This document shows, piece by piece, positions 29,975 to 37,495 of a stretch of DNA of 46,480 nt. The notes under the pieces are model-generated. The model was not told where the DNA came from, searched no databases, and was given only the letters and a program-made list of their open reading frames with translations. The stretch's first letter is position 1. Every line of letters begins with the position of its first letter. Origin of the DNA: Nostoc sp. FACHB-973 (GTDB taxonomy: Bacteria; Cyanobacteriota; Cyanobacteriia; Cyanobacteriales; Nostocaceae); assembly GCF_014698115.1 (NCBI RefSeq), contig NZ_JACJSJ010000066.1, forward strand, positions 1-46,480, in the 5' to 3' direction. The position numbers and the translations under genes are program-made.

Positions 29975-30431
29975 ATGCAGTTTGAGTGGGATGAGGCGAA
30001 AAATTTAGAGAATCTTCGCAAACATGAGATTGGTTTCGCCGATATTCCTGAGATGTTTGAAAGTCCAATGCTAATTGAGTTAGATGATCGTTTTGATTAC
30101 GGAGAAGACCGTTGGTTCGGTATAGGTTTCCTCGGCAACGGTGTAGCCGTTGTAGTGTTGGATAGAACGCAAAATTGAAGAAGAATTCAGAAGTCAGAAT
30201 TCAGGAGTCAGAATGAATCAGTGGTGGATTCAGAACCGCCACTGATTTAAGACCACTAAATATGCATATTTAGTGGGGGTCTTAAACCCCTGGATTCATC
30301 CACCAGTCGCACAAAATTCATTCTGAATTCTGGCTCCTGAATTCTGTTTCGATAATGTGATTCGGATCATTTCAGCACGAAGGGCAAATCGGTATGAGCG
30401 ACAAAAACTTGAGAAATACCTCTCGTACTAA
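29975..30431 (+). pseudogene. brnT: BrnT family toxin gene, interrupted by an element
   Basis: The first part (29975-30171) gives the BrnT core MQFEWDEAKNLENLRKHEIG, then 'FADIPEMFESPMLIELDDRF' and 'GEDRWFGIGFLGNGVAVVV'. BrnT is a RelE-fold ribonuclease toxin. The C-terminal part, 'DNVIRIISARRANRYERQ', is found 180 bp later (30351-30431), after a structured insertion. There is also an apparent extra T near 30157-30159: dropping it gives 'VVVWIERK', the expected continuation. As it stands translation ends at 30178 with LDRTQN and lacks the C-terminal helix with the conserved Arg residues, so the toxin should be inactive. The remnant's end overlaps the brnA start, as in normal brnTA operons. 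Confidence 0.85.
30172..30350. mobile_element. Non-autonomous inverted-repeat element inside brnT
   Basis: About 179 bp separate the two halves of brnT. The ends hold inverted copies of CAGAATTCAGGAGTCAGAAT plus GAAT (left at 30195-30218, right at about 30315-30345 with a 7-nt insertion). The core has CAGTGG/CCACTG arms and a long hairpin at 30246-30286: TTTAAGACC and GGTCTTAAA flank a perfect 24-bp palindrome at 30253-30276. No coding capacity. The exact boundaries are inferred from the brnT reading frame. Confidence 0.75.
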
Positions 30432-30672
30432 CTGGACAGCATTGGAGTCAATGAACGATGAAGAAATTGACTACTCTGACATTCCACCATTGACACAAGA
30501 TTTTTTTCAGAAAGCTACTCTCCGAGTTCCCGCACCTCAAGCACAGCAATTGGTACAGATTGAGCCAGATATACTAGAGTGGTTTCAAGCTCAAAGCGGA
30601 GAATATAAAACCTTAATCAACTCTGTTTTACGTCGTTACATCAAAAACTGCGACGAACACAGAGCAGTGTAA
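30394..30672 (+). CDS. brnA: BrnA family antitoxin
   Basis: A 92-residue BrnA. After an N-terminal linker (MSDKNLRNTSRTNWTALESM) it has the family core 'NDEEIDYSDIPPLTQDFFQK' and 'ATLRVPAPQAQQLVQIEPDI', then the DNA-binding ribbon-helix-helix end 'WFQAQSGEYKTLINSVLRRY'. BrnA binds and neutralises BrnT and represses the operon. Its ATG lies within the last codons of the brnT remnant, as expected for coupled translation. The frame is intact although its toxin is broken, so it is now a solitary antitoxin/repressor, unless another BrnT exists elsewhere in the genome. Confidence 0.87.
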   Translation: MSDKNLRNTSRTNWTALESMNDEEIDYSDIPPLTQDFFQKATLRVPAPQAQQLVQIEPDILEWFQAQSGEYKTLINSVLRRYIKNCDEHRAV

Positions 30673-30969
30673 CAATTTAAAATTCAATATTACACCGGAA
30701 CTTCCCCCTCGATTAGATGACAATTTATATCGGGGGGTATTGCTTAATATTTACTCAAAAGCTTCTTAGCAAAACGCGATCGCATCTTTTGGAAATCAAG
30801 CGATCGCAAAATCAGTATATTGTCTGTTCACAAGTAAAAAACACTCATCCACGAGGTTCTTTCATTGTCAGAAACACATCATCTGTGATGAAATTTTACA
30901 CTTTTCCGTAATTTAAGGCGTTGGTGTTAAATTTTTCTGATGAGCTAGTTGCATTTCACACTATTACCC
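30673..30969. other. Spacer before the TPR-CHAT gene
   Basis: It holds two HIP1-like sites (about 30776 and 30799) and AT-rich DNA that presumably includes the TPR-CHAT promoter. A plus-strand 64-codon frame at 30717 has no family resemblance and no ribosome site. Confidence 0.4.
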
Positions 30970-33954
30970 ATGAATGAACAGCGTCAGCAAGCCTATTTCA
31001 ACCTCATTCAAAGCCTGTTGAATTGCCGTAGTCACGATGAAATCCTAGATATTTTAGTAGCAAATCAAAATTTACTGGATGATAGCTTAGTACAAAAGAT
31101 GCTAAAAAGAGCAAGTTATTTGCTAAAGCAGAGCGAATTAGACCTAGCTAATCGTTTAATGAATATAGCAGGGCAGCAACTTGGGGTTTATACTAAATTA
31201 TCATCGACTGCCATAGAAAAAGAATACTTAAATTTTTTAGAGCAAGTACTGAAAGTAACAGCAGATAGTAGAGATAACGTGCAAGTAGTTTTCCGAATAC
31301 TTATAGCAAATATCAAAAAAATCGATAATATTTCTCCAAAAGTATTCCGAGCTTGGGCACAAAATAAACTGACACAAGCAGAACCAGATGAAAGCAAATC
31401 TATCGCGTCAGATATTAATGATTTGAGTACTCTGATTCGAGAGTTACCCTTGGGAGACAAAGCCAGTCACATAGAAATTGCAATTGCTGGCTATGAAATA
31501 GTCCTAAATATCTTTACCCACACTGCGCTTCCACTAAAATGGGCAATGATACAAAATAATTTGGGCATTGCTTTCTCTCAGAGAATACAGGGCGATAGAG
31601 TAGAAAATCGGGAATACGCTATTAAAACTTTTACCAGCTCGTTAGAAATAATAACCTACTCTAAATTTCCACAAGAATGGGCAAAAACGCTAAATAATTT
31701 AGGAAATGCTTATTTATATAGAGTTAAAGGAAACCCGGTTGAAAATATTGAATGTGCTATAAAAGCTTGTACTAAAGTATTAGAAGTCATAACTTATTCT
31801 CAATTTCCACAACAATGGGCAGTAACGCAAAATAATTTGGGAAATGCTTACCTTGAAAGACAAGGGAAAGATAGAGAAGAAAATATCGAAAATGCGATCA
31901 TTGCTTATACTGCCGCTTTAAAAGTATACACCCGCTTTGAATTTCCACAACAATGGGCAATAACGCAAAATAATTTGGGAAATGCTTACCTTGACAGATT
32001 ACAGGAAGATAGAGAAGAAGATATCGAAAATGCGATCGCTACCTTTTCTGTTGTATTGGAAGTATTTAGCCGCGATGATTTTCCAGAACTATGGGCGATG
32101 ACGCAGAATAATTTAGGGAACGCTTACCGTCAAAAAATACAGGAGGATAGAAGAGAAAATTTTGAAAAAGCCATCGAATTCTGTACCAATGCATTAGAAG
32201 TATTCACCTGTACCAGCTTTCCACACAATCATGTATTAACTTTATGTAATATTGGTATTCTCTATCAAGAAGCACAACAGTTAACTAAAGCCTATACCAC
32301 CTTTAATTCTGCCATCCGAATAGTCGAATCATTACGAGGAGAAATTATTTCTGGCGATGAAAGCAAACGCAAACAAGCAGAAGAATGGAACAAACTTTAT
32401 AGGCGCATGGTAGAGGTTTGCAGGGAATTAAATAAGATTACCGAGGCAATTGAATATGTTGAACGTAGTAAAACCCGCAATTTAGTTGAACAGATCCTTG
32501 AACGCGACTCTAAAACTATCTTCCCTCCAGAAGTATTCACTCAATTAGAAAAATATAGGGATGAAATAGCCGTAGGACAATATCAAATCCAAAATGGCAA
32601 AGCTGAAAATCCAAAAGACCTAGCACAACATCTCCAACAGTTGCGAAACCAGCGTAATGAATTGCAAAACCAATACTTACCTGTTGGTTATGGTTTCAAA
32701 TTCGACTCCTTCCAAGGTTCTTTAGATGAGCATACAGCCATTATCGAGTGGTATATTCTCAACGATAAAATTCTTGCGTTTATTGTCACAAAACAAGGAG
32801 AGGTAAATGTTTGGCAATCCCAACCAGAAGACCAACAAGCTTTGTATGATTGGGTAAATCAATATTTGCAGAATTACTACGGTCAAAAAGGCCAATGGCG
32901 AAATAACTTAGGGGAAGAACTTAAACAATTAGCCTCAATTCTGCACATTGATGAAATACTAACCCAGATACCAAAGCACTGCGATAAACTCATCCTAATT
33001 CCCCATCGATTCCTGCACTTATTCCCCCTTCATGCACTACCAATAAATCAAAATTCTGAAAATTCGTCTTGTCTTCTAGATTTATTTGCTGGTGGTGTCA
33101 GCTATGCACCCAGTTGTCAACTACTGCAACAAGTACAACAGCGCAAACGTCCTGATTTTCAATCTCTATTTGCAATTCAAAACCCTACAGAAGACCTGAA
33201 TTACACCGATTTAGAAGTACAAGTTATTCAAAGCTACTTTAATACTTCCAACGTTTTGAAAAAAACAGCAGCCACACTTACAGCAATTAATAATACTGAC
33301 TTAAACACTTACCACTGCACCCACTTTAGCTGTCACGGGTCTTTTAACTTAACAAACCCCGGTAATTCAGCCTTAATTTTGGCAGAAGCATTCATCGCAG
33401 ACACTCCAACAAAATCCGACTCCAAACGTTACCTGAATTTACGAGGAGGGGAAACCTACGATTTAGAAAAATGCCTGACTTTAGATAAAATATTCACTCT
33501 CAAATTAGAAAAATGTCGCCTCGTCACCCTTTCCGCCTGCGAAACTGGATTGATTGATTTTCAAAATACCAGTGACGAATACATTGGTTTACCTAGCGGT
33601 TTTCTGTTAGCTGGTAGTCCCAGTGTCGTTAGTTCACTGTGGAAAGTAGATGACTTGTCTACCAGTTTTTTAATGATTAAATTCTACGAAAATTTATTCA
33701 CACTTGATAACCTAGAAGCAGGAGATATTGCCATAGCTCTTAAGCAAGCTCAAATATGGCTACGAAATCTGACTATTGAAGGATTAGACAGATTTTTAGA
33801 AGAACACAAACTCCAAATTGAAAAAGTCCTGGCTCAACTCAGAGTAGGACAACGTATCAGGTTTCAAGAATCTTTGGAACGAATCAAGCAACGTCAACCC
33901 CTACCTTTTGCAAATCCTTACTACTGGGCTGGATTTACAGCATCTGGACGTTAA
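30970..33954 (+). CDS. TPR-CHAT domain protein (caspase-like protease)
   Basis: A 994-residue protein from ATG 30970 (MNEQRQQAYFNLIQSLLNCR); a TTG seven codons earlier is unlikely. The middle (about 170-440) has at least five TPR-like repeats of 48 residues, each with 'W-A-x-x-Q-N-N-L-G-N-A-Y' followed by 'D-R-x-E-N-x-E-x-A-I'. After a coiled-coil region (about 500-570) comes the CHAT domain (about 690-990): the catalytic dyad is H789 in 'HFSCHGSFNL' and C857 in 'VTLSACETGL'. It ends with the usual 'NPYYWAGFTASG'. CHAT proteases cleave protein partners; relatives work with type III-E CRISPR or act in bacterial cell-death circuits. No CRISPR genes are near. The only close neighbour is the overlapping gene at 33951. 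Confidence 0.93.
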   Translation: MNEQRQQAYFNLIQSLLNCRSHDEILDILVANQNLLDDSLVQKMLKRASYLLKQSELDLANRLMNIAGQQLGVYTKLSSTAIEKEYLNFLEQVLKVTADSRDNVQVVFRILIANIKKIDNISPKVFRAWAQNKLTQAEPDESKSIASDINDLSTLIRELPLGDKASHIEIAIAGYEIVLNIFTHTALPLKWAMIQNNLGIAFSQRIQGDRVENREYAIKTFTSSLEIITYSKFPQEWAKTLNNLGNAYLYRVKGNPVENIECAIKACTKVLEVITYSQFPQQWAVTQNNLGNAYLERQGKDREENIENAIIAYTAALKVYTRFEFPQQWAITQNNLGNAYLDRLQEDREEDIENAIATFSVVLEVFSRDDFPELWAMTQNNLGNAYRQKIQEDRRENFEKAIEFCTNALEVFTCTSFPHNHVLTLCNIGILYQEAQQLTKAYTTFNSAIRIVESLRGEIISGDESKRKQAEEWNKLYRRMVEVCRELNKITEAIEYVERSKTRNLVEQILERDSKTIFPPEVFTQLEKYRDEIAVGQYQIQNGKAENPKDLAQHLQQLRNQRNELQNQYLPVGYGFKFDSFQGSLDEHTAIIEWYILNDKILAFIVTKQGEVNVWQSQPEDQQALYDWVNQYLQNYYGQKGQWRNNLGEELKQLASILHIDEILTQIPKHCDKLILIPHRFLHLFPLHALPINQNSENSSCLLDLFAGGVSYAPSCQLLQQVQQRKRPDFQSLFAIQNPTEDLNYTDLEVQVIQSYFNTSNVLKKTAATLTAINNTDLNTYHCTHFSCHGSFNLTNPGNSALILAEAFIADTPTKSDSKRYLNLRGGETYDLEKCLTLDKIFTLKLEKCRLVTLSACETGLIDFQNTSDEYIGLPSGFLLAGSPSVVSSLWKVDDLSTSFLMIKFYENLFTLDNLEAGDIAIALKQAQIWLRNLTIEGLDRFLEEHKLQIEKVLAQLRVGQRIRFQESLERIKQRQPLPFANPYYWAGFTASGR

Positions 33955-34322
33955 GCACCAGATTCAGGGACTTGACAAAACTTTTTCGCCCCCAGTTTAA
34001 ACACCAATATACTAAGTGCAGTGGCAGTACCCAAAGGAATACCTGTACTAACTGCCAATGGTTCTATAATTGGAGCAATTAATCCTGATTCTAAAAACTC
34101 TCTGACTTCCTCTTGACAGAGGAATTGGCGACATCTTTCTAGCAAATCATTTAACGATCTATCTGCTTCCTGTGCAGTTTCCCGCATAACCAACAGTGGA
34201 ACAGCATCATCTAAATAGCCTTGACACTCTTCTATAGCATCCAAAGCCGCTAAAGCAGTCTCTGGACTATCGACCAACTGGTTGCGAAACTGAGTAATTT
34301 CCTCTGGTGTAACGGTAATCAT
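33951..34322 (-). CDS. Hypothetical protein convergent to the CHAT gene
   Basis: A 123-residue protein, MITVTPEEITQFRNQLVDSP at the start. The first 85 residues are acidic and helical ('ETALAALDAIEECQGYLDDA', 'EADRSLNDLLERCRQFLCQE'), with Cys at three places. Residues about 86-112 ('IIEPLAVSTGIPLGTATALS') are hydrophobic and could be one membrane helix or a pore-like segment. The last 4 bp overlap the end of the TPR-CHAT gene on the other strand. Function unknown. A small helical protein with a hydrophobic end next to a caspase-like protease could be its substrate or regulator; this is speculation. Confidence 0.7.
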   Translation of the reverse strand: MITVTPEEITQFRNQLVDSPETALAALDAIEECQGYLDDAVPLLVMRETAQEADRSLNDLLERCRQFLCQEEVREFLESGLIAPIIEPLAVSTGIPLGTATALSILVFKLGAKKFCQVPESGA

Positions 34323-34573
34323 TTAATAGTTTTAACCCGTAAATAAATATATGAAGCATTCAGGGATTATACATCTAATCCCTAATCTAGAGATATGGCG
34401 ATGTCTGTGACGGGCTATTTGACATCGCCGCTCATACCACATCAAAAGTAGGGACAATTTTGCTATGCGATGTCTACGACGGGCTACGCCTACGCCCATT
34501 TTCGACAACCAGAAAAATTTACGCTATTTTGGGTTGATATGCGATCGCTCCTTCAAATGAAAGCCTGTAATTA

Positions 34574-35644
34574 TCACTCAAACTCAGTTTCGCAGAAAGC
34601 TTTTAATAAATCAATACAATTAGCGATCGCTCCTAAATGAGCAATTTCATAACCGTGGGTATTTTGAGTAGGAAATGCTAAACAAGCAGCACGTCCAACA
34701 TGTCCAAATTTCATCGCAATTGAAGCATCACTACCAAATCCACTGAGAGTTGTAAACTGTATTGGCATCTCCAACTGCTTGGCGCAACGGCGTATTTGTC
34801 CATTTAATCCCTCATCATATATCCCATACGCATCTTGAGATAAAAGTACAGGAATTTCGCCATCTTTAACAGGATATTCCTCAGATAAGGGACAAATTTC
34901 TAAAGCAATCAAGGCATCTAAACGCTGATTTTGAGTAAAAAATAATGCGCCAATTGCTCCGACTTCTTCTTTTGCTGAAGCCACTAAATAAACATCAACA
35001 GCGGGCTGTTTCAGGTTTTCAGCTAAAGCTAGCAAAATGGCAACAGAGGCTTTATTATCTAACGTGTAACTGGCAATATGATTTTTTAATCTAATTGGCA
35101 ATTTGCGATGTTTGCCAATTACCATTCGCGTTCCGGGTCGAATTCCAACTGCTTCTAGTTCAGCCGTCGTGCGTTTCGTTTCAATCCAGGCATTTTCCCA
35201 CTTGACACTAATATCTTCTTGCTGGACTTTTTGCGGAGATTCGTGGGAAACGTGGCGGGAACCAAAGCTGAGAATCCCGCTGATAGTTTCGTTGTCTCCC
35301 AGTAAATCTACCACGCCTTCACCGTAAATCCACGGGAAAGAACCGCCGAGTTTGCGGACTTCAACGCGACCTTCATCGCCGAGACTTTTGACCATCGCCC
35401 CAATTTCATCTTTATGGGCTGTGATGGCGTAGGCGCGAAGCGGCTTGTCGTTAGACATCGCTCGGTCTGGACTTCGGCCGGGGATTTTTGCAATAATGTT
35501 GTCGGCGCGATCGCACCAGACTTCTACACCCAGTGCCGTAAATCGTTGCATCAACAACTGATTAATTTCGGCTTCTGCACCACTAGGAGAATGATGCATC
35601 ACCAACTCTGCAATTATTTCAAATAAGCGATCGTAATCCCACAT
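34574..35644 (-). CDS. M42 family metallopeptidase
   Basis: A 356-residue M42 aminopeptidase/endoglucanase-type enzyme, a two-metal peptidase that usually forms dodecamers. Conserved metal and catalytic sites: 'AITAHKDEIGAMV' (His-x-Asp-Glu), 'SYTLDNKASVAILLAL' (bridging Asp), 'ASAKEEVGAIGA' (catalytic Glu pair), 'ALEICPLSEEYP' and 'FPTQNTHGYEIAHLGA' (last His). The start ATG gives MWDYDRLFEIIAELVMHHSP, with 'SPSGAEAEIN' as usual. It follows the GDSL remnant at 35653 by only 8 bp. Upstream of it in the other direction is a 251-bp spacer with two GCGATGTCT-CGACGGGCTA copies (about 34396 and 34467). Confidence 0.93.
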   Translation of the reverse strand: MWDYDRLFEIIAELVMHHSPSGAEAEINQLLMQRFTALGVEVWCDRADNIIAKIPGRSPDRAMSNDKPLRAYAITAHKDEIGAMVKSLGDEGRVEVRKLGGSFPWIYGEGVVDLLGDNETISGILSFGSRHVSHESPQKVQQEDISVKWENAWIETKRTTAELEAVGIRPGTRMVIGKHRKLPIRLKNHIASYTLDNKASVAILLALAENLKQPAVDVYLVASAKEEVGAIGALFFTQNQRLDALIALEICPLSEEYPVKDGEIPVLLSQDAYGIYDEGLNGQIRRCAKQLEMPIQFTTLSGFGSDASIAMKFGHVGRAACLAFPTQNTHGYEIAHLGAIANCIDLLKAFCETEFE

Positions 35645-35652
35645 TAATAATA

Positions 35653-35914
35653 TTACTCGTCAACAACTGTATGAGACGATTGTGCGCTAAAAACCAGACC
35701 CGCAGTCGTAAGTGCCGAACTTTTTTGCTGGCGCTTGAGTATTCCTACTGCACCGAAAGTAGCAATTGCCAACAATGTCCCCAACTCTGTCGAAGGTTCA
35801 GGAACAGACTTAGCCTCAATCGCCGCCAGTGCAGTGTCCGCTATCACCTGATGACCTGCGGTGGTTGGGTGGTACTGCTCCCAGATGAGAAACTTGTTGT
35901 TGACTGGGTTACAT
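35653..35914 (-). pseudogene. 3' remnant of a PEP-CTERM GDSL/SGNH hydrolase
   Basis: Read on the minus strand from 35914: 'CNPVNNKFLIWEQYHPTT', 'AGHQVIADTALAAIEAK', then 'VPEPSTELGTLLAIATFGAV' and 'GILKRQQKSS'. The first part is the last block of GDSL esterases (the D-x-x-H catalytic block, here E-Q-Y-H). The second is a PEP-CTERM sorting tail: VPEP, a membrane helix, a basic cluster. The gene has no start and no upstream body; a GGAGCAGGG repeat begins 20 bp further out. About 20 extra residues after the basic cluster are also unusual, as the tag normally ends there. I conclude that a deletion removed the 5' part. Confidence 0.75.
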
Positions 35915-35934
35915 ATACCTAGCCGAGATGAAGA

Positions 35935-35972
35935 GAGCAGGGGGAGCAGGGGAAGCAGGGGGAGCAGGGGGA
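35935..35972. repeat. GGGGGAGCA tandem repeats
   Basis: Four degenerate copies of a 9-mer (GCAGGGGGA/GCAGGGGAA) mark the breakpoint of the truncated hydrolase gene. Confidence 0.6.
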
Positions 35973-35985
35973 TTAAACTAAGTCA

Positions 35986-36061
35986 CCCACTAGGGGTGGG
36001 GTTTCAACCTACCTTGCGATACAAGGATTTTTTCGCCCACTAGGAGCGAGGTTTTGAACCT
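35986..36061. repeat. Direct repeat pair CCCACTAGG
   Basis: CCCACTAGGGGTGGGGTTTC with AACCT (from 35986) and CCCACTAGGAGCGAGGTTTT with GAACCT (from 36036) are related 26-bp units about 50 bp apart. Confidence 0.5.
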
Positions 36062-36097
36062 TTACTTTTTTCATAAAAAGCCTAATACGAAACAACT

Positions 36098-37495
36098 TTA
36101 ACTTTGCTTTAACTTCAAAGCATCAGCCGCTGAGACACCCTCACCTTGAGTTCCGAAGTACCACAAAGCTGTAGCAGCTTCCGCGCGAGTTACTGGTTTT
36201 TTGGGTTGAAACAAGGTCGTATAGCCAAACACACGCCGAATGTTCGATTGTTCACCATTCTGAAAATCAGCCAATACTGCTCTTAAAGCCTTAGAATCAA
36301 TTCGGGCTGCGTCTTGGAAACCCCAGGTTTGTTTGACTGCTTCAAAGTTAGCAGAGGGTAAAGCTTGGCGAGTATCCAAAGGTAATTTCCACAGCAACAA
36401 CACTTCCCGCGTTAGGGGAGCGTCAGGACGAAACAAAACAGCTGTAGAATCTCCAGACAAAGGACTGGGAATTAATCCAGCCTCCGCTAATCCCTGAATT
36501 GCTGGAAAATCAGGATCTTTTGAAGACACATCACTAAAAGCTGGTTGAGTGCTTTCTGGTGCCAAGCGAATTTGTTTAGCTGGATTGCTGGCATACATAG
36601 CATTATTAGCAGCAATTAGCCAACGAGCGTATTCCCGACGTGTAACGATTTTACCGGGTTCAAATTGGTTAGTTGTGGCAGCAGAATTGCTCTTAGTTGT
36701 CTTTGGTTGTATGGACAAAACACCTAAAGTAGCCAATTCTTCAATGTGTTGTCGCCATTCTTGTGGTGCTTTATTGAGATCGTTGAATGTCTGAGATTCA
36801 GGTGTGGCTGTAGGAGTTGTTTGGTTATTAGCCGTGATTGGTGGCTGTGGTGTCGAGTTTGCAGGTGGCACAGGGCCAATGAACTGGGGATCTGCTGGTT
36901 GGGGAAGGTCGTTATTAGTTTTGTTAGGATTTGTAGTCGGAGTAGGTTGTGCTGTTGCAGTACTATTATTTGGTACATACTCAATCAGTAATTCAGTGGC
37001 TGTTTGGGGTTGATTGGGTGTGGCCTTGGTAACTGATTGAGGCTGAATGGAAACTTTCAATAGCAAATCATCACGACGTGCCTCAAAGACACCGACTCCA
37101 TCATCTGTTGGCTGTTGCAAAATTTGCCAGTTATTTGTTTGCAACTGACTACGATAAAAGCTAGCAATCAAGTTGCTAGGGTCAGAACTCAACCAACGAG
37201 TCGAAACTCTGTTTTCTGAATCACTAGCAGGCGTAACTTCCTGTAGTTTGGCATTGGAATATTGTGGAATATCTTTAGGGAAATCAGCTGGTAACTGAAC
37301 TTTTGATTCATTTTGCTGTGCTTGTGGTTGGTTGTTCTGGGATTCTCCAAAGACAACCTGATTGTTTTGCAGTCTAGGATCTGCCGCCAAAGACTCCTCA
37401 AGGTTTTTGGCCACTGGAGTGTTAGCACAGGCTGTTAACGAAGTGAATAAAACAGCCAAACTCAGAAATACAGCTGGACGTTTAGCAGGAAGCAC
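36098..37495 (-). CDS. SLH-domain lipoprotein
   Basis: A 465-residue exported protein. The N-terminus is a lipoprotein signal: 'VFLSLAVLFTSLTACANTP', with lipobox LTAC and Cys23. Next is a compact domain about 65-175 ('LPADFPKDIPQYSNAKLQEV', 'RWLSSDPSNLIASFYRSQLQ') resembling small stress-type or sigma-associated surface domains. A Pro/Thr/Gln-rich linker follows (about 175-240). The C-terminal 220 residues contain SLH-like units ('WRQHIEELATLGVL', 'FSDVSSKDPDFPAIQGLAEA', 'FQPKKPVTRAEAATALWYF'), which should bind the cell wall. Such a protein would tether outer membrane and wall. Monocistronic by context. Confidence 0.85.
   Translation of the reverse strand: MLPAKRPAVFLSLAVLFTSLTACANTPVAKNLEESLAADPRLQNNQVVFGESQNNQPQAQQNESKVQLPADFPKDIPQYSNAKLQEVTPASDSENRVSTRWLSSDPSNLIASFYRSQLQTNNWQILQQPTDDGVGVFEARRDDLLLKVSIQPQSVTKATPNQPQTATELLIEYVPNNSTATAQPTPTTNPNKTNNDLPQPADPQFIGPVPPANSTPQPPITANNQTTPTATPESQTFNDLNKAPQEWRQHIEELATLGVLSIQPKTTKSNSAATTNQFEPGKIVTRREYARWLIAANNAMYASNPAKQIRLAPESTQPAFSDVSSKDPDFPAIQGLAEAGLIPSPLSGDSTAVLFRPDAPLTREVLLLWKLPLDTRQALPSANFEAVKQTWGFQDAARIDSKALRAVLADFQNGEQSNIRRVFGYTTLFQPKKPVTRAEAATALWYFGTQGEGVSAADALKLKQS

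Noticed and set aside
30717..30911. 64-codon plus-strand frame before the CHAT gene
   Set aside because: No ribosome site, no recognisable motif, in an AT-rich promoter region.
30970..34322. Type III-E CRISPR (Craspase) locus
   Set aside because: A TPR-CHAT gene alone is not enough; there is no gRAMP/Cas7-11 gene, Cas1 or array nearby.
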